Below, piece by piece: positions 1-8,672 of a stretch of 64,000 nt of DNA. How positions within the stretch are numbered: position 1 is the stretch's first letter; the number at the start of each line of letters is the position of its first letter. The notes below the pieces were generated by a model that saw nothing but the letters and a program-made list of their open reading frames with translations, had not been told where the DNA came from and searched no databases. This DNA comes from Lujinxingia sediminis (lineage in GTDB: Bacteria; Myxococcota_A; Bradymonadia; Bradymonadales; Bradymonadaceae), in the NCBI RefSeq assembly GCF_004005565.1, contig NZ_SADD01000014.1, positions 1 to 64,000 of the forward strand, written 5' to 3'. Made by a program: the position numbers and the translations under genes.

Positions 1-1
1 G

Positions 2-73
2 ATGCTTCTTTACGAGGCCATCGATCCAAACCTGATACGGGGGCGTTCGAGCGACATTCTTTGGGATTTGTGA
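2..73 (+). CDS. C-terminal end of an upstream gene (partial)
   Basis: An open frame enters from the left edge and stops with TGA at 71-73, eleven bases before the next ATG. The visible tail (LLYEAIDPNLIRGRSSDILWDL) reads like a normal acidic protein C-terminus, and the close spacing to the Rhs gene fits an operon-like or cassette-like arrangement. It is too short to assign to a family; the in-frame ATG at position 2 is probably internal. The other frames here are less protein-like, but the evidence is thin. Confidence 0.35.
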   Translation: MLLYEAIDPNLIRGRSSDILWDL

Positions 74-84
74 GGTGTTAGAGA

Positions 85-3000
85 ATGAGTGTTTATGCGG
101 GTTTGAGGCTTAAGCGAACACGGATGGATAACCGTGCGGCATTCGGAATGGCCGGATGGGCACTGGATGTCCAGACTTTTTATCATGGAAACGACCGCTC
201 ATTGATTCTGCCAGACAGACCGGCCCAAGTTGGGGCCGCAAACGTCTCGAATCTCATACGAACTTTCGCAACATGGAGCGGCGAGGAAGGGCAAGTCTTG
301 GACATGTTCGCGCTCTCTGACGGGCGCGTTGCGCTAATCACTGGGTTGGCATTCTCGCTGCGCAAAGTCTACATCATGGACACATCGGGCAATGTGGAGG
401 AGGTCGGTGGAGACGTGGTGGGCGAGGGCGAATTCTTGGACGAGTGTTTTCTCGGGCTAAACGATTGCGGAGTTGGAGACGATTCCAGCCGGTGGAAATT
501 TGTGGGTTCTGCGGATCTGGGGTCGGATGACGCCCTCTACTTTTTCAACAGCGGATGCATTCGAAGGCTCGATATCGATGCAGGGGTGTATGAGAAATTC
601 GCAGGCTGTGTTGAAGATTATGAAAGCTATTTGGACGGCCTCACTATTGCTGCGTGCGACCATGGAATCTATCTGGGGGGTGGAGAGGAGATTTCTCGGG
701 TTAATCTGGACGGCTCAACAACTGTGGTGGCTGGCCGGCCCGAACGCGGAAACGAAGACTACGACCCAGCTAGTGTCCCTGGTGCCGTGGCGACCGAGGT
801 CTACATCAAAGATATCGGACAGATGGCCTGCGGTAGCGAAGGCAATCTCTTCTGGCTCGATGGTGTGGGCTCAATAATTGAGTTGACTCCGCAAGGAAGA
901 CTAGAAGTGGAATGGGCCAACGACGGCAATACCATTGGACTACTCCAACTCACGGCCTCCATCGAAGGGGGCCCGCTGGCCGTGGGCAGAGAGCAGGACA
1001 CAGTTCGGCTCTGGAAGGCGGATGATGGCGCGCTAAACCTCATTGCTGGCAGCAAACTTCTTGATCTGGTTACACTCTCAGAAGAGGAACAAGAGCGTCG
1101 CCAACATGGCGATAATGTTCCTGCTGCCGATGCGTTTTTCAACACCCTCTATGCTTCAACACAATTCCAAGACGGCCGGATTCTGATTCAAGATACGTCC
1201 AAGAATGCGATACAAGAAGGAGATAGATATCGTGAAATCCTAAGCTCTATGCCGGGCTTGAGCACCTCGGGAATCAGGGTTATTGACCCCGATGGGAGCG
1301 TGCTGACGACCTATGACGGATCGGGGCGTCCAGAAAAAATGATTAACGTTAGAACCGGCGAGGAAGTGCTCACATTCGAGTATGACGGTTCGGGTTTTCT
1401 TAGCTCTCTGGCCAATTCTCTGGGAGAGAAAGTCACCATCTACCGTGATGATAAGGGCTGGCCAATTGCCATTGAGGGATACTTTGGCCTTAGGACTGAG
1501 ATCGAGGTGAATCAAGACGGGTTCTTGACCGGTGTGACGTATGCAGATGGTTCAACACGACATTTTGAAACGAACGAAAATGGCTTAGTCACGGCTTACG
1601 AAGACGGCCGCGGACAGCGGACCGAATATCAGTTTGCTGCGGATGGGGGACTTGCTCGGGTGGATCACCCGGACGGTTCATGGAAAACACTTGAGGCCGA
1701 TAGAACTTCAGTGACTATGGAAACCTCAGACGGACGAACCATGGTCTATGCTCGGGGAGATACGGGGCTTGCGGTGCGCCACACGGTGGATGGGGCAGGT
1801 CGGACATGGCAGCGAACTCGAACCATAGACGGCCTCACCACGACGCTTCGACCCGATGGTGTCGTGACCCGAACTTCCCGCTCAGACGACCCGCGATTTG
1901 GCAGGCAAGCGCGTTACACCTCAAGCAGGGAGGTCGAGCAGCCAAATGGACTTATCAATGAGATGCTCGTGGAGAGGCAGGCCGACTACAATCCGGAAGA
2001 TCTTCTCGACGTGCAGCAGGCTCGCGATATCCTCACGGTGAACGACAAGACCTGGAAGAACGTCTACGAGACGTCATCGCGAACCCTAACAAAGACGAGT
2101 CCCGAAGGGCGCACTCAGACCGTAGTTTTTGATGAGTTCGGACGTGCAATTCGGACTCAGTTCGGCAATTTTGAGCCGACAACTTACGAGTATGACGGCA
2201 GTCTCAAGACCTCCGTTAAGTGGGGAGATTTCGAGACCAGCGCTACTTATAATCGACTTGGTTTCCTGACTCGACTGCAACGCCAAGACGGCGAAGGGGT
2301 GGACCTACGTCGGGATGGCATTGGACGTGTGTCGAGCTCTTCAACCGGAAACTCGAGACTTGATTTTGAGTTTGATGGGCAGGGAAATATAAGCTCGGTT
2401 GGGACGCCGAGTGCGTGGATACACAGTGAGTTTGACCCCATGAACAGAGTTTCGGTTCTAGGTTGGGCGGATGGAACCGAATTCACGTTCGATTGGGGGA
2501 TGGAGTCCAGGGTCGTGGCTAGCGCGGCACCAGGACTCACACCTATCACCACAACCTATGATGAAGCCGGCCGCATTAAACAAGCAGCGAGTGGTATTAG
2601 CCGGATTGGATTTGTTTACGACCAAGAAACCGGACAAATCCTAAGCGCTACCACGAACGATGTGGCGCAAACGTTTGGCTATGTGGGTTCATTACGGACG
2701 AGTTTCACAACTGACATTGGGGTGTTGAGTGCGAGCATTGAGCGTACTTTTGATGCGGACTTCCGAGTTCGCAGCCGCAGCCTTGGAGGACACGTTGTGA
2801 ACTACGAATTTGACGATGACGGTCTCCTTGTATCAGCCGGTGAATTACAACTGACGTGGGCCTCGGACGCGGCATTGCTAGAATCTACGGAGGTGGCGGG
2901 CATCACGAAGACCCTCACTCTTCAATCCAACGGGCTGCCGGAAGCGATTACCTGGCAAAGAGGGGGAACCGTGCTCTTTAAAGAAACCTTAGAATTCGAC

Positions 3001-4344
3001 AGCGCCCTCAGAATCCGGGCCCGCAACGTGCTCGCGGGGCCCGGTGCGGGCAATTATGAGTTCGATTATGGCAATGCCGGACGCCTCGTCTCATGGTCTG
3101 AGGGAGCCGCCGTACAAGGAAGTTACACGTACGATGAACGTGGAAATCGTCTGAGCGCGGATGAAGTTCTGCAAACCTATGACGAAGCTGGTCGCATTGA
3201 GAGTGTGGGGGCAGTGAACTACAGCATGGACGCGGCGGGTCGGCTTCAGGCACGTAATGGTGGCGGTATCAATCAGATCTTTGAGTTTGATGCGTTTAAC
3301 CGAATGACTCGAGTATCTGATTCCGGCGTGGATTACCACTACGCCTACGATTCGTTGGGACGATTGGTCTCCAAAACAACGAATAATATGGTCGACTTCG
3401 TATTCCTTTACGATGACTCGAACCGGCCACGGGCCCAACTCAACGCAAGTGGGGATGTAGAGACCATTTTTGTCTACGGAGAGCGCGAGTCGACCCCTGC
3501 GTATATGGTGCGAAACGACCAGACATACGTCTTTGTGACAGACTATCTGGGGAGTGTGCGGCAGGTGGTGGATGCCTCGGGGAACGTGGTTCAGGAGTTA
3601 AGCTACGACCCATGGGGGCGTGTGCAGAGCGATACAAATCCAGGCTTCCAACCTTTTGGGTTTGCCTCGGGCATTGCGGATCCAAATACCAGTCTTGTGA
3701 CGTTTGGCGTGCGCCACTACGATCCGCTCTCCGGCCGTTGGATCTCTCCAGATCCGTTGGGGCCTGGGGGTAGCGTCAACCCATGGGTTTATGCTGAAAA
3801 TGCACCAATCTCATTTGTTGACCCAGATGGGGAATCTCCTTTTGTTGTTATCGGATTGCTTGGGGTTACTGCAGCAATAGCCGCTCCCATTTTTATTGTT
3901 AGCGTCGGGTTGACAGCATACTCATCGGCTCCGGACGCAATCAATATTGGGAGGGAAGCTGGCGGGCGTAATGGCCCTGTGGATGCATTGAGGCACTGTA
4001 CCATGAATTGCCGTATGACAAGGGCGCATGGAAACTCGGTTGCAAGGCTAGCATCATGGTATCATGAGTCACCATTGGATGTGGGCCGTGGAAACATTGG
4101 GACGCCTGACAACATTATGGACGAGGTGAATAATCAGTGTGGCCGTGATATCGCGGAGAGAATACCACCAGATCAGGCATGCCTGAATGCCTGTGAAGAG
4201 GCCCTATTGAATGGCGAACTTGACGTGCTCCCACCGGATAAGTGGAGTCACAACGGAGAAGAGAACTACGAGGAAATGAATGAAGCATGGAGCCAATGGA
4301 AAAAGGATGGCGTGCGCTCGAAGTACTATGGGCCCTGGTGGTGA
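85..4344 (+). CDS. Rhs-repeat protein with variable C-terminal toxin-like domain
   Basis: A 1,419-aa protein. Residues about 25-430 look like the NHL/SMP-30-type beta-propeller region found in many YD/Rhs proteins. Residues about 430-1,240 carry many YD/Rhs repeats (for example YDEAGRI, YDSLGRL, FDAFNRM) that build the Rhs cocoon. The Rhs core signature occurs near residues 1,210-1,250 (GVRHYDPLSGRWISPDPLG, then NPWVYAENAPISFVDPDG) and marks the junction to the variable tip. The tip has a hydrophobic stretch and then a module with DALRHCTMNCRMTRAHG and, later, NIMDEVNNQCGRD. This resembles the DUF6973-type family of toxin tips, with His/Asp/Glu positions suggesting a hydrolase; that assignment is inference. 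No signal peptide is visible, and the N-terminus starts inside what is normally the middle of an Rhs protein (GWALDVQTFY), so the gene is probably a 5'-truncated cassette. A small membrane protein gene follows 6 bp downstream, as expected for an immunity partner. Confidence 0.9.
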   Translation: MSVYAGLRLKRTRMDNRAAFGMAGWALDVQTFYHGNDRSLILPDRPAQVGAANVSNLIRTFATWSGEEGQVLDMFALSDGRVALITGLAFSLRKVYIMDTSGNVEEVGGDVVGEGEFLDECFLGLNDCGVGDDSSRWKFVGSADLGSDDALYFFNSGCIRRLDIDAGVYEKFAGCVEDYESYLDGLTIAACDHGIYLGGGEEISRVNLDGSTTVVAGRPERGNEDYDPASVPGAVATEVYIKDIGQMACGSEGNLFWLDGVGSIIELTPQGRLEVEWANDGNTIGLLQLTASIEGGPLAVGREQDTVRLWKADDGALNLIAGSKLLDLVTLSEEEQERRQHGDNVPAADAFFNTLYASTQFQDGRILIQDTSKNAIQEGDRYREILSSMPGLSTSGIRVIDPDGSVLTTYDGSGRPEKMINVRTGEEVLTFEYDGSGFLSSLANSLGEKVTIYRDDKGWPIAIEGYFGLRTEIEVNQDGFLTGVTYADGSTRHFETNENGLVTAYEDGRGQRTEYQFAADGGLARVDHPDGSWKTLEADRTSVTMETSDGRTMVYARGDTGLAVRHTVDGAGRTWQRTRTIDGLTTTLRPDGVVTRTSRSDDPRFGRQARYTSSREVEQPNGLINEMLVERQADYNPEDLLDVQQARDILTVNDKTWKNVYETSSRTLTKTSPEGRTQTVVFDEFGRAIRTQFGNFEPTTYEYDGSLKTSVKWGDFETSATYNRLGFLTRLQRQDGEGVDLRRDGIGRVSSSSTGNSRLDFEFDGQGNISSVGTPSAWIHSEFDPMNRVSVLGWADGTEFTFDWGMESRVVASAAPGLTPITTTYDEAGRIKQAASGISRIGFVYDQETGQILSATTNDVAQTFGYVGSLRTSFTTDIGVLSASIERTFDADFRVRSRSLGGHVVNYEFDDDGLLVSAGELQLTWASDAALLESTEVAGITKTLTLQSNGLPEAITWQRGGTVLFKETLEFDSALRIRARNVLAGPGAGNYEFDYGNAGRLVSWSEGAAVQGSYTYDERGNRLSADEVLQTYDEAGRIESVGAVNYSMDAAGRLQARNGGGINQIFEFDAFNRMTRVSDSGVDYHYAYDSLGRLVSKTTNNMVDFVFLYDDSNRPRAQLNASGDVETIFVYGERESTPAYMVRNDQTYVFVTDYLGSVRQVVDASGNVVQELSYDPWGRVQSDTNPGFQPFGFASGIADPNTSLVTFGVRHYDPLSGRWISPDPLGPGGSVNPWVYAENAPISFVDPDGESPFVVIGLLGVTAAIAAPIFIVSVGLTAYSSAPDAINIGREAGGRNGPVDALRHCTMNCRMTRAHGNSVARLASWYHESPLDVGRGNIGTPDNIMDEVNNQCGRDIAERIPPDQACLNACEEALLNGELDVLPPDKWSHNGEENYEEMNEAWSQWKKDGVRSKYYGPWW

Positions 4345-4350
4345 GTTTTT

Positions 4351-4761
4351 ATGAATTACGGTCTCGAACTTATTTGGGGAGGGGTGAAGACCGGGGTGAA
4401 GGCCCTCTTCCTTGGCCTTATGGTCGGCGCCGTCGTGATCGTGCTGGTGCTTTTGTCTCCGCTAGCCTGGCGCCTTGCCACGAACACAGATTTTGCTGCT
4501 GAGAGTTGGCATAGCAATGAAGGTTTGAAGTTTGATCGACGCCCACGCGAGCGCATGGCGTCAGATGTGGTGGATTGGCTCATGGAGGAGCGTCCGACGC
4601 GAGAGGAGGTATTAGAGCGACTGGGTGAACCGGAGAGGCGTTTTGAGAACGAGGAGTGGTACGGTGATTTTTCCTATTATCTAGGGGGCATCGACACCCA
4701 TATGCTTACCCTTGAAATCTGGTTTAAAGATGGAAGGGTGTCACGGGCAAGAGTCCAATAG
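4351..4761 (+). CDS. Small membrane protein, candidate immunity partner of the Rhs toxin
   Basis: A 136-aa protein starting 6 bp after the Rhs stop. One strong transmembrane segment (about residues 18-40, LFLGLMVGAVVIVLVLLSP) is followed by a soluble domain containing RPTREEVLERLGEP and a terminal strand WFKDGRVSRARVQ. That layout resembles small SmpA/OmlA-like or immunity folds, but I cannot place it in a named family. Position directly behind the variable Rhs tip is the main reason to propose immunity function. An overlapping frame starting at 4287 is a shadow. TAG stop. Confidence 0.7.
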   Translation: MNYGLELIWGGVKTGVKALFLGLMVGAVVIVLVLLSPLAWRLATNTDFAAESWHSNEGLKFDRRPRERMASDVVDWLMEERPTREEVLERLGEPERRFENEEWYGDFSYYLGGIDTHMLTLEIWFKDGRVSRARVQ

Positions 4762-4784
4762 TCCCAGGAAAAACGGTATGTTGA

Positions 4785-5332
4785 GTGTTAAAGTTTTTCG
4801 CGATTCGTGACATTTTTCACCATATTTACTTGAACGAGCACGAGGACGTGAACTGCGTCGAGTTCCCTAACCTGCGCGTGGTGACCGGTGTCATCAACAT
4901 CATTGGCGCCGGTACCGCCGTGGAGACCGTGAACTTTCCCGTGCTTCAAAAAGCGGGCGGAGTTTCTATCGATGAGGTCGATGTGGCCTCGGAGGTCTCG
5001 GTGCTGCGCGACGTTCATATGGAGAATCTACTGATCACGGAGATGCCCATGGCCGGCGGCCCCCGGATTGGCGACATTCGCATCAGCACCACCACCAGCC
5101 TGGAGACCTTCTCGGCGCCGCTGCTCGAAACCACCGGTGACGTCTACGTCGGGGCCAACGACGCGTTGCAGCCCTGGACCTGGCGAGCCTGAACGAGGCG
5201 TCTCGCCTCGCGTTCTTCCAAAACCCCGAACTTTGCCTCAGCGCAATCAATGCGCTCGTAACCCAGGTCCAGGAGGAGACGCCCTCGGTGAGCGTCGACG
5301 TCGACGCCAATAGCGGCAACGAGGGTTGCTGA
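4785..5332 (+). pseudogene. Receptor-L/leucine-rich-type surface protein fragment with frameshift
   Basis: From about 4836 the frame encodes repeats of the bacterial Receptor-L/LRR type, with 'FPNLRVVTGVINI', 'FPVLQKAGGVSID' and 'SAPLLETTGDVYV' as successive strands. There is no signal peptide and only a GTG start inside the module, so the 5' part is missing. At about 5170 the frame stops soon after DALQ, but moving to the next frame continues a sensible sequence (LDLASLNEASRLAFFQNPEL and onward to a Cys-terminated TGA at 5330-5332). A one-base deletion after the CAG codon at about 5170 explains this. The gene is therefore degenerate at both the 5' end and the frameshift. Confidence 0.7.
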
Positions 5333-5539
5333 GGTCATGACTGAATCCTCGCCGCCGTGTCGTGACATCGGCGGCGAGGATGGTGGTGGCAGGCGCGCGC
5401 GGCGACGCGTGTACCGACGATACGTGGATTCAGCCCGGGGGTCTTGCTAAGCATGGGGCTTGTTTCACAGCGCTCGGAACCTGCGGACGGAGGCACGTCC
5501 TGATCCGCGGTGAGTATACCCCTGGTGGCAAGACGACCG

Positions 5540-6118
5540 ATGAGATTCACATGCTCAAACATCGCGAAGCGCCGGAGGTTGCTCGTCTTGGTTCAGGCTC
5601 TCGTCTTGCTCGGGATGGCGTCGTGCTACGACGGCCTACCGGACGACTACACCGCGACGGGGGAGGTGGAGTTCTATCCGAATGGCTCTGTGGTTACGTA
5701 GGAACTCTCCCAATATAATGTACGCTACCAGGGCGTCTTCTTCACTTACGAAGAACCCTACGATCACTATGAGTTTCACGTCTCCTGCTTCGACACGGGC
5801 TCGGTGGGATGGCGGCCGCCGGCAACACAAAGCGAGCTCGACGCGATGATTCGCGAGGGCGAAACAATCGCCCTGGATGAAGCCTATGGCACGATCATCG
5901 AGTGCAAGGACGGCATCAGCCCCTGCGCCACCGCGTACCGGGAGTGCGCCTACGACAGCGCCGTCGACACCGAGGGCTACAGCCGCCTGACCCGCTATTT
6001 TGTTGAGCGGGAGAAGATCATCGACCTCGACGCCGCATGGACCTTTCACGCCTCGCACGAGTTCCATATTCCGGGGTGCATGAAAGGGTATGTGGAGTTT
6101 AAGGTGAATGTTAAGTAG
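5540..6118 (+). pseudogene. Lipoprotein interrupted by an in-frame amber codon
   Basis: ATG at 5540 (a GTG at 5510 is also in frame) opens a lipoprotein signal peptide: a basic start, the hydrophobic run LLVLVQALVLLG, then MASC as the lipobox. The mature start YDGLPDDYTATGEVEFYPNG runs into TAG at 5699-5701. The same frame then stays open to TAG at 6116-6118 and encodes a coherent domain (for example QGVFFTYEEPYDHYEFHVSC, later FHIPGCMKGYVEFKVNVK), with Cys residues spaced as in a disulfide-bonded exported protein. The simplest reading is a nonsense mutation in a formerly intact lipoprotein of about 190 aa. Function unknown. Confidence 0.65.
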
Positions 6119-6159
6119 TGGCGGGTTGACCGTCGTATAAGAAGAACGAAGGTACAGAT

Positions 6160-6663
6160 ATGCATGCAGGACTTATGTCTGCCGGAATCTTCTATTATCG
6201 TGCCCGTGCCTTCTGTAACCTGATCGAAAATACAAGTCATTACGGACATAAGGAGCTGCAACACCTCGTGTCCGCGTTAGCCCTTTTGTACTCCGAAGCG
6301 AACCGGCTTATTCTCTGCGACGTCGACGAAGTGGACGACGAACAACAACCACCGTCAGTAAAACAGACAGAGCGGGAAGTGATCGTCAACCGCATCACGG
6401 CGGCGTTACATCAAGACTACTATCGAGTTGTCGATCCCCTCAATATTTATGAAAGCCCGGCACCTACCATGAGCCAGATTTCTGATGATTTGACGGACAT
6501 CTGGCAAGAGTTAACGATTGGATTAAGGTTGTGGGAGCGGGGCAATGCCAAAGATCGGAGGCTGGCCCAATGGCACTGGGTATTCTCATTTTCGTCTTAC
6601 TGGGGTCTACATGCCGTAAACGCGATAACCTACATGCATTACACGTTGGCGAGACTGCATTAA
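6160..6663 (+). CDS. DUF5063 domain protein
   Basis: A 167-aa soluble helical protein. The pattern matches the DUF5063 family: an N-terminal helix with ARAFCNLIE, a paired helix with LVSALALLYSEANRL, the central YYRVVDPL, the SISDD-like SQISDDLTDIWQEL, and a C-terminal QWHWVFSFSSYWGLHAVNAI. Family members are uncharacterised and often sit near polymorphic toxin loci. The ATG follows an AAGG sequence about 8 bp upstream. Local GC is lower than in the chromosomal genes further right, consistent with horizontal acquisition. An immunity-like role is inference from the neighbourhood. Confidence 0.75.
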   Translation: MHAGLMSAGIFYYRARAFCNLIENTSHYGHKELQHLVSALALLYSEANRLILCDVDEVDDEQQPPSVKQTEREVIVNRITAALHQDYYRVVDPLNIYESPAPTMSQISDDLTDIWQELTIGLRLWERGNAKDRRLAQWHWVFSFSSYWGLHAVNAITYMHYTLARLH

Positions 6664-6935
6664 TGAGTCAAAAAAACGATGGTAAAATCGCAATGGATAT
6701 AAATAGACAGTAGGCCTATCCGCCCGGCGCTGAAGGGCTAGTGTGGGTAGTAAGTATCAGAATGTATCAGTTTTATATCAACAAATGACAAACACTATCT
6801 GTATTCCGGCGAGGATTGTTTTGGGTACAGGGAAATGAATTTGAGCGGTGGGATACGTGATCGTTTCAAACAAAGAGGAAGTCTCACTACGCTGACGATA
6901 TGACGTTATGATGACTTTCGAGATTGAGGCTTTAT

Positions 6936-7655
6936 ATGGATTCTAGGCGCATCATTTCAGTCGGGCCGGTGGTATCTCTTCAAGAGGCGCAAGCGCTCTT
7001 GAATCAGGGTGCAAAAGAGCTTTTTGTGCTTACCCATCCCCATTCAAGGTACGGTGCTGAAGACACAATATCGTCGGACGAACTTGAAGCAATCCGCCGA
7101 TCATGTAGCGCCCCAATAGGCGTTATAATAGCGCCCGGAGAATGTCTTAAATGTTCTGTTGGCCTGGCGTTAGAATTCGACGCTTCTTTCGTTTATGTGG
7201 ACTGCCGATTGTTCTCTGAGGTGGAAGTTAAGTGGATTCAAGACATGGTGAGCTGCCCGGTGCGGCTGTACGGATTCTGGATTCATCACGATGAGGACCC
7301 CGAGTGGCTCAAGCAGGATCTAAGTGATTATGATGCACTGAAGCCATTCAGCCCGATTGTCACGCTCATTCAAGGTCTTTATGAGCCTTTCGAGTACTTG
7401 TTTTGCTCTGCTGGAGAGTTTGACGATGATGTTCTGTTGAGCGACATAGTCGAACTGTGTGATCGAGAAAAAGAAAGATTGTCGATTAACAGTGTATGGA
7501 CCGCATCTAAGTTTCTGCCCGAGTTCCTGGCGCTTATTCCCAGCAACATTCCATTGGTAGTATTTATGTCTGTCAATTTTGCCACTCAGTCAGAGCCTGT
7601 CTGTGTCGAAAGAGGACGAGCTTTAAGTGTGGTGAAGGCGCTCGCTTCAATCTAG
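6936..7655 (+). CDS. Hypothetical protein, barrel-like, unknown function
   Basis: About 239 aa from ATG 6936, preceded by GAGG with 6-7 bp spacing; an in-frame TTG at 6924 is less likely. The protein alternates strand and helix (IISVGPVVSLQEAQALLNQG, ELFVLTHPHS, PIGVIIAPGECLKC, ASFVYVDC, PVRLYGFWIHHDEDPEWL), reminiscent of a TIM-barrel layout, and ends with a strand PLVVFMSVNFAT. A CxxC pair (CLKC) is present, but I see no recognised catalytic signature and do not recognise the family. It is flanked by small immunity-type and broken genes, so it may belong to the accessory module. TAG stop. Confidence 0.65.
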   Translation: MDSRRIISVGPVVSLQEAQALLNQGAKELFVLTHPHSRYGAEDTISSDELEAIRRSCSAPIGVIIAPGECLKCSVGLALEFDASFVYVDCRLFSEVEVKWIQDMVSCPVRLYGFWIHHDEDPEWLKQDLSDYDALKPFSPIVTLIQGLYEPFEYLFCSAGEFDDDVLLSDIVELCDREKERLSINSVWTASKFLPEFLALIPSNIPLVVFMSVNFATQSEPVCVERGRALSVVKALASI

Positions 7656-7707
7656 GCAATGTTGACCCATAGAGTAAGCGGGATGGAGATCGCACGACTG
7701 AAAGTGA

Positions 7708-7794
7708 GGACGCAAAAGCAGCGTCGAGGCAGCAATCGAAGGCATTCGTGCGATGATGAGCGACTTCGATGATTATGAGAATTTGGGAAGATGA
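7708..7794 (+). pseudogene. Possible C-terminal remnant of a small gene
   Basis: A short open frame without a convincing start encodes an acidic tail, EAAIEGIRAMMSDFDDYEN, and stops with TGA at 7792-7794. That stop overlaps the ATG of the next gene in the ATGA arrangement typical of translational coupling. This suggests the 3' end of a deleted upstream gene. The support is only codon plausibility and the overlap. Confidence 0.25.
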
Positions 7795-8522
7795 TACGAC
7801 CTCACCGACTTTACTTTGCCAATCCTCGGTTTCCAGCGTTTTGCGCTGCGTGGCTCGTGGCAATCATGTTCGTGTTCGCACCAGGCGCGGCGTGGTCGTT
7901 TAAGCCCCAACCGCAACCAGGCTTCAAGACCGAGCGCCGGTTAAATTTGGGGCTCTTGGCGAACTCTTCCCCGTCCTTCTCCACCTATGCTCGGCAGGAC
8001 GCGGCAAGCACCGAATTCAGCGACGCAAATCAATGTGTCGCGGGTGACGATTCGAACGCACCAGGGTGCGGATTTAGTACCGGTGCAGTTGAGGGGCTTC
8101 TCGGGTGCGCGGGGGCAGGCACGATCGCGTTTTACGGCATTCCTGGCGCAATCATCGCGATCCCGGAGTGGGGGCGCTTTATCAATGCCGGAGTGTTTTC
8201 GCTCTGGTCGCTCGCTCCAATTGGGAGTTTCGCTACTGCCATGATCGCGCCCGGGAGTCTCAGTCGCTTTAAGGTGCTCGCTGTGCACACTCCCGTTCTC
8301 TTGGGGAGCGCCGGGATGATCTATTACAACCTCGGCGTCGCTCAGAAGCATCCGGTCTGGGCACGGTCTTTGGTTCAGCTGGGTGGCGCACTTGGGATTG
8401 GAGTTGCATATATGTATGCGTGGTCCTCGGTCGTAGATCGTTGGGGAGGCACTCACGTAGAGGACTCGGGATTGAAGATTCACGCCAGTCCGGTGAGGGT
8501 GGATGTGATGTACCGTTGGTGA
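7791..8522 (+). CDS. Multi-pass membrane protein of unknown function
   Basis: A 243-aa protein with a cleavable or anchoring N-terminal hydrophobic segment (about residues 14-36, ending in APGAAWS). A periplasmic, Cys-containing loop follows (DANQCVAGDDSNAPGCG), then four hydrophobic segments at about residues 95-125, 135-160, 165-185 and 195-212. The C-terminus is short and charged. I recognise no family. It sits in the accessory region downstream of the unknown 6936 gene and may be coupled to the remnant ending at 7794. Confidence 0.65.
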   Translation: MIRPHRLYFANPRFPAFCAAWLVAIMFVFAPGAAWSFKPQPQPGFKTERRLNLGLLANSSPSFSTYARQDAASTEFSDANQCVAGDDSNAPGCGFSTGAVEGLLGCAGAGTIAFYGIPGAIIAIPEWGRFINAGVFSLWSLAPIGSFATAMIAPGSLSRFKVLAVHTPVLLGSAGMIYYNLGVAQKHPVWARSLVQLGGALGIGVAYMYAWSSVVDRWGGTHVEDSGLKIHASPVRVDVMYRW

Positions 8523-8672
8523 ATGGTTGTTTTGATAGGTGATGCGGGTTTTGTCGCGTTCATGTTTTCAAATGAAAGTCGTTTTAGCACTGCGATCGAT
8601 GGAGGCCCGCTGGCTCGAATCGTATTTAAAGTTCGTCTGGCTAAAAATTCTGATCCACTTTCGACATCACCA

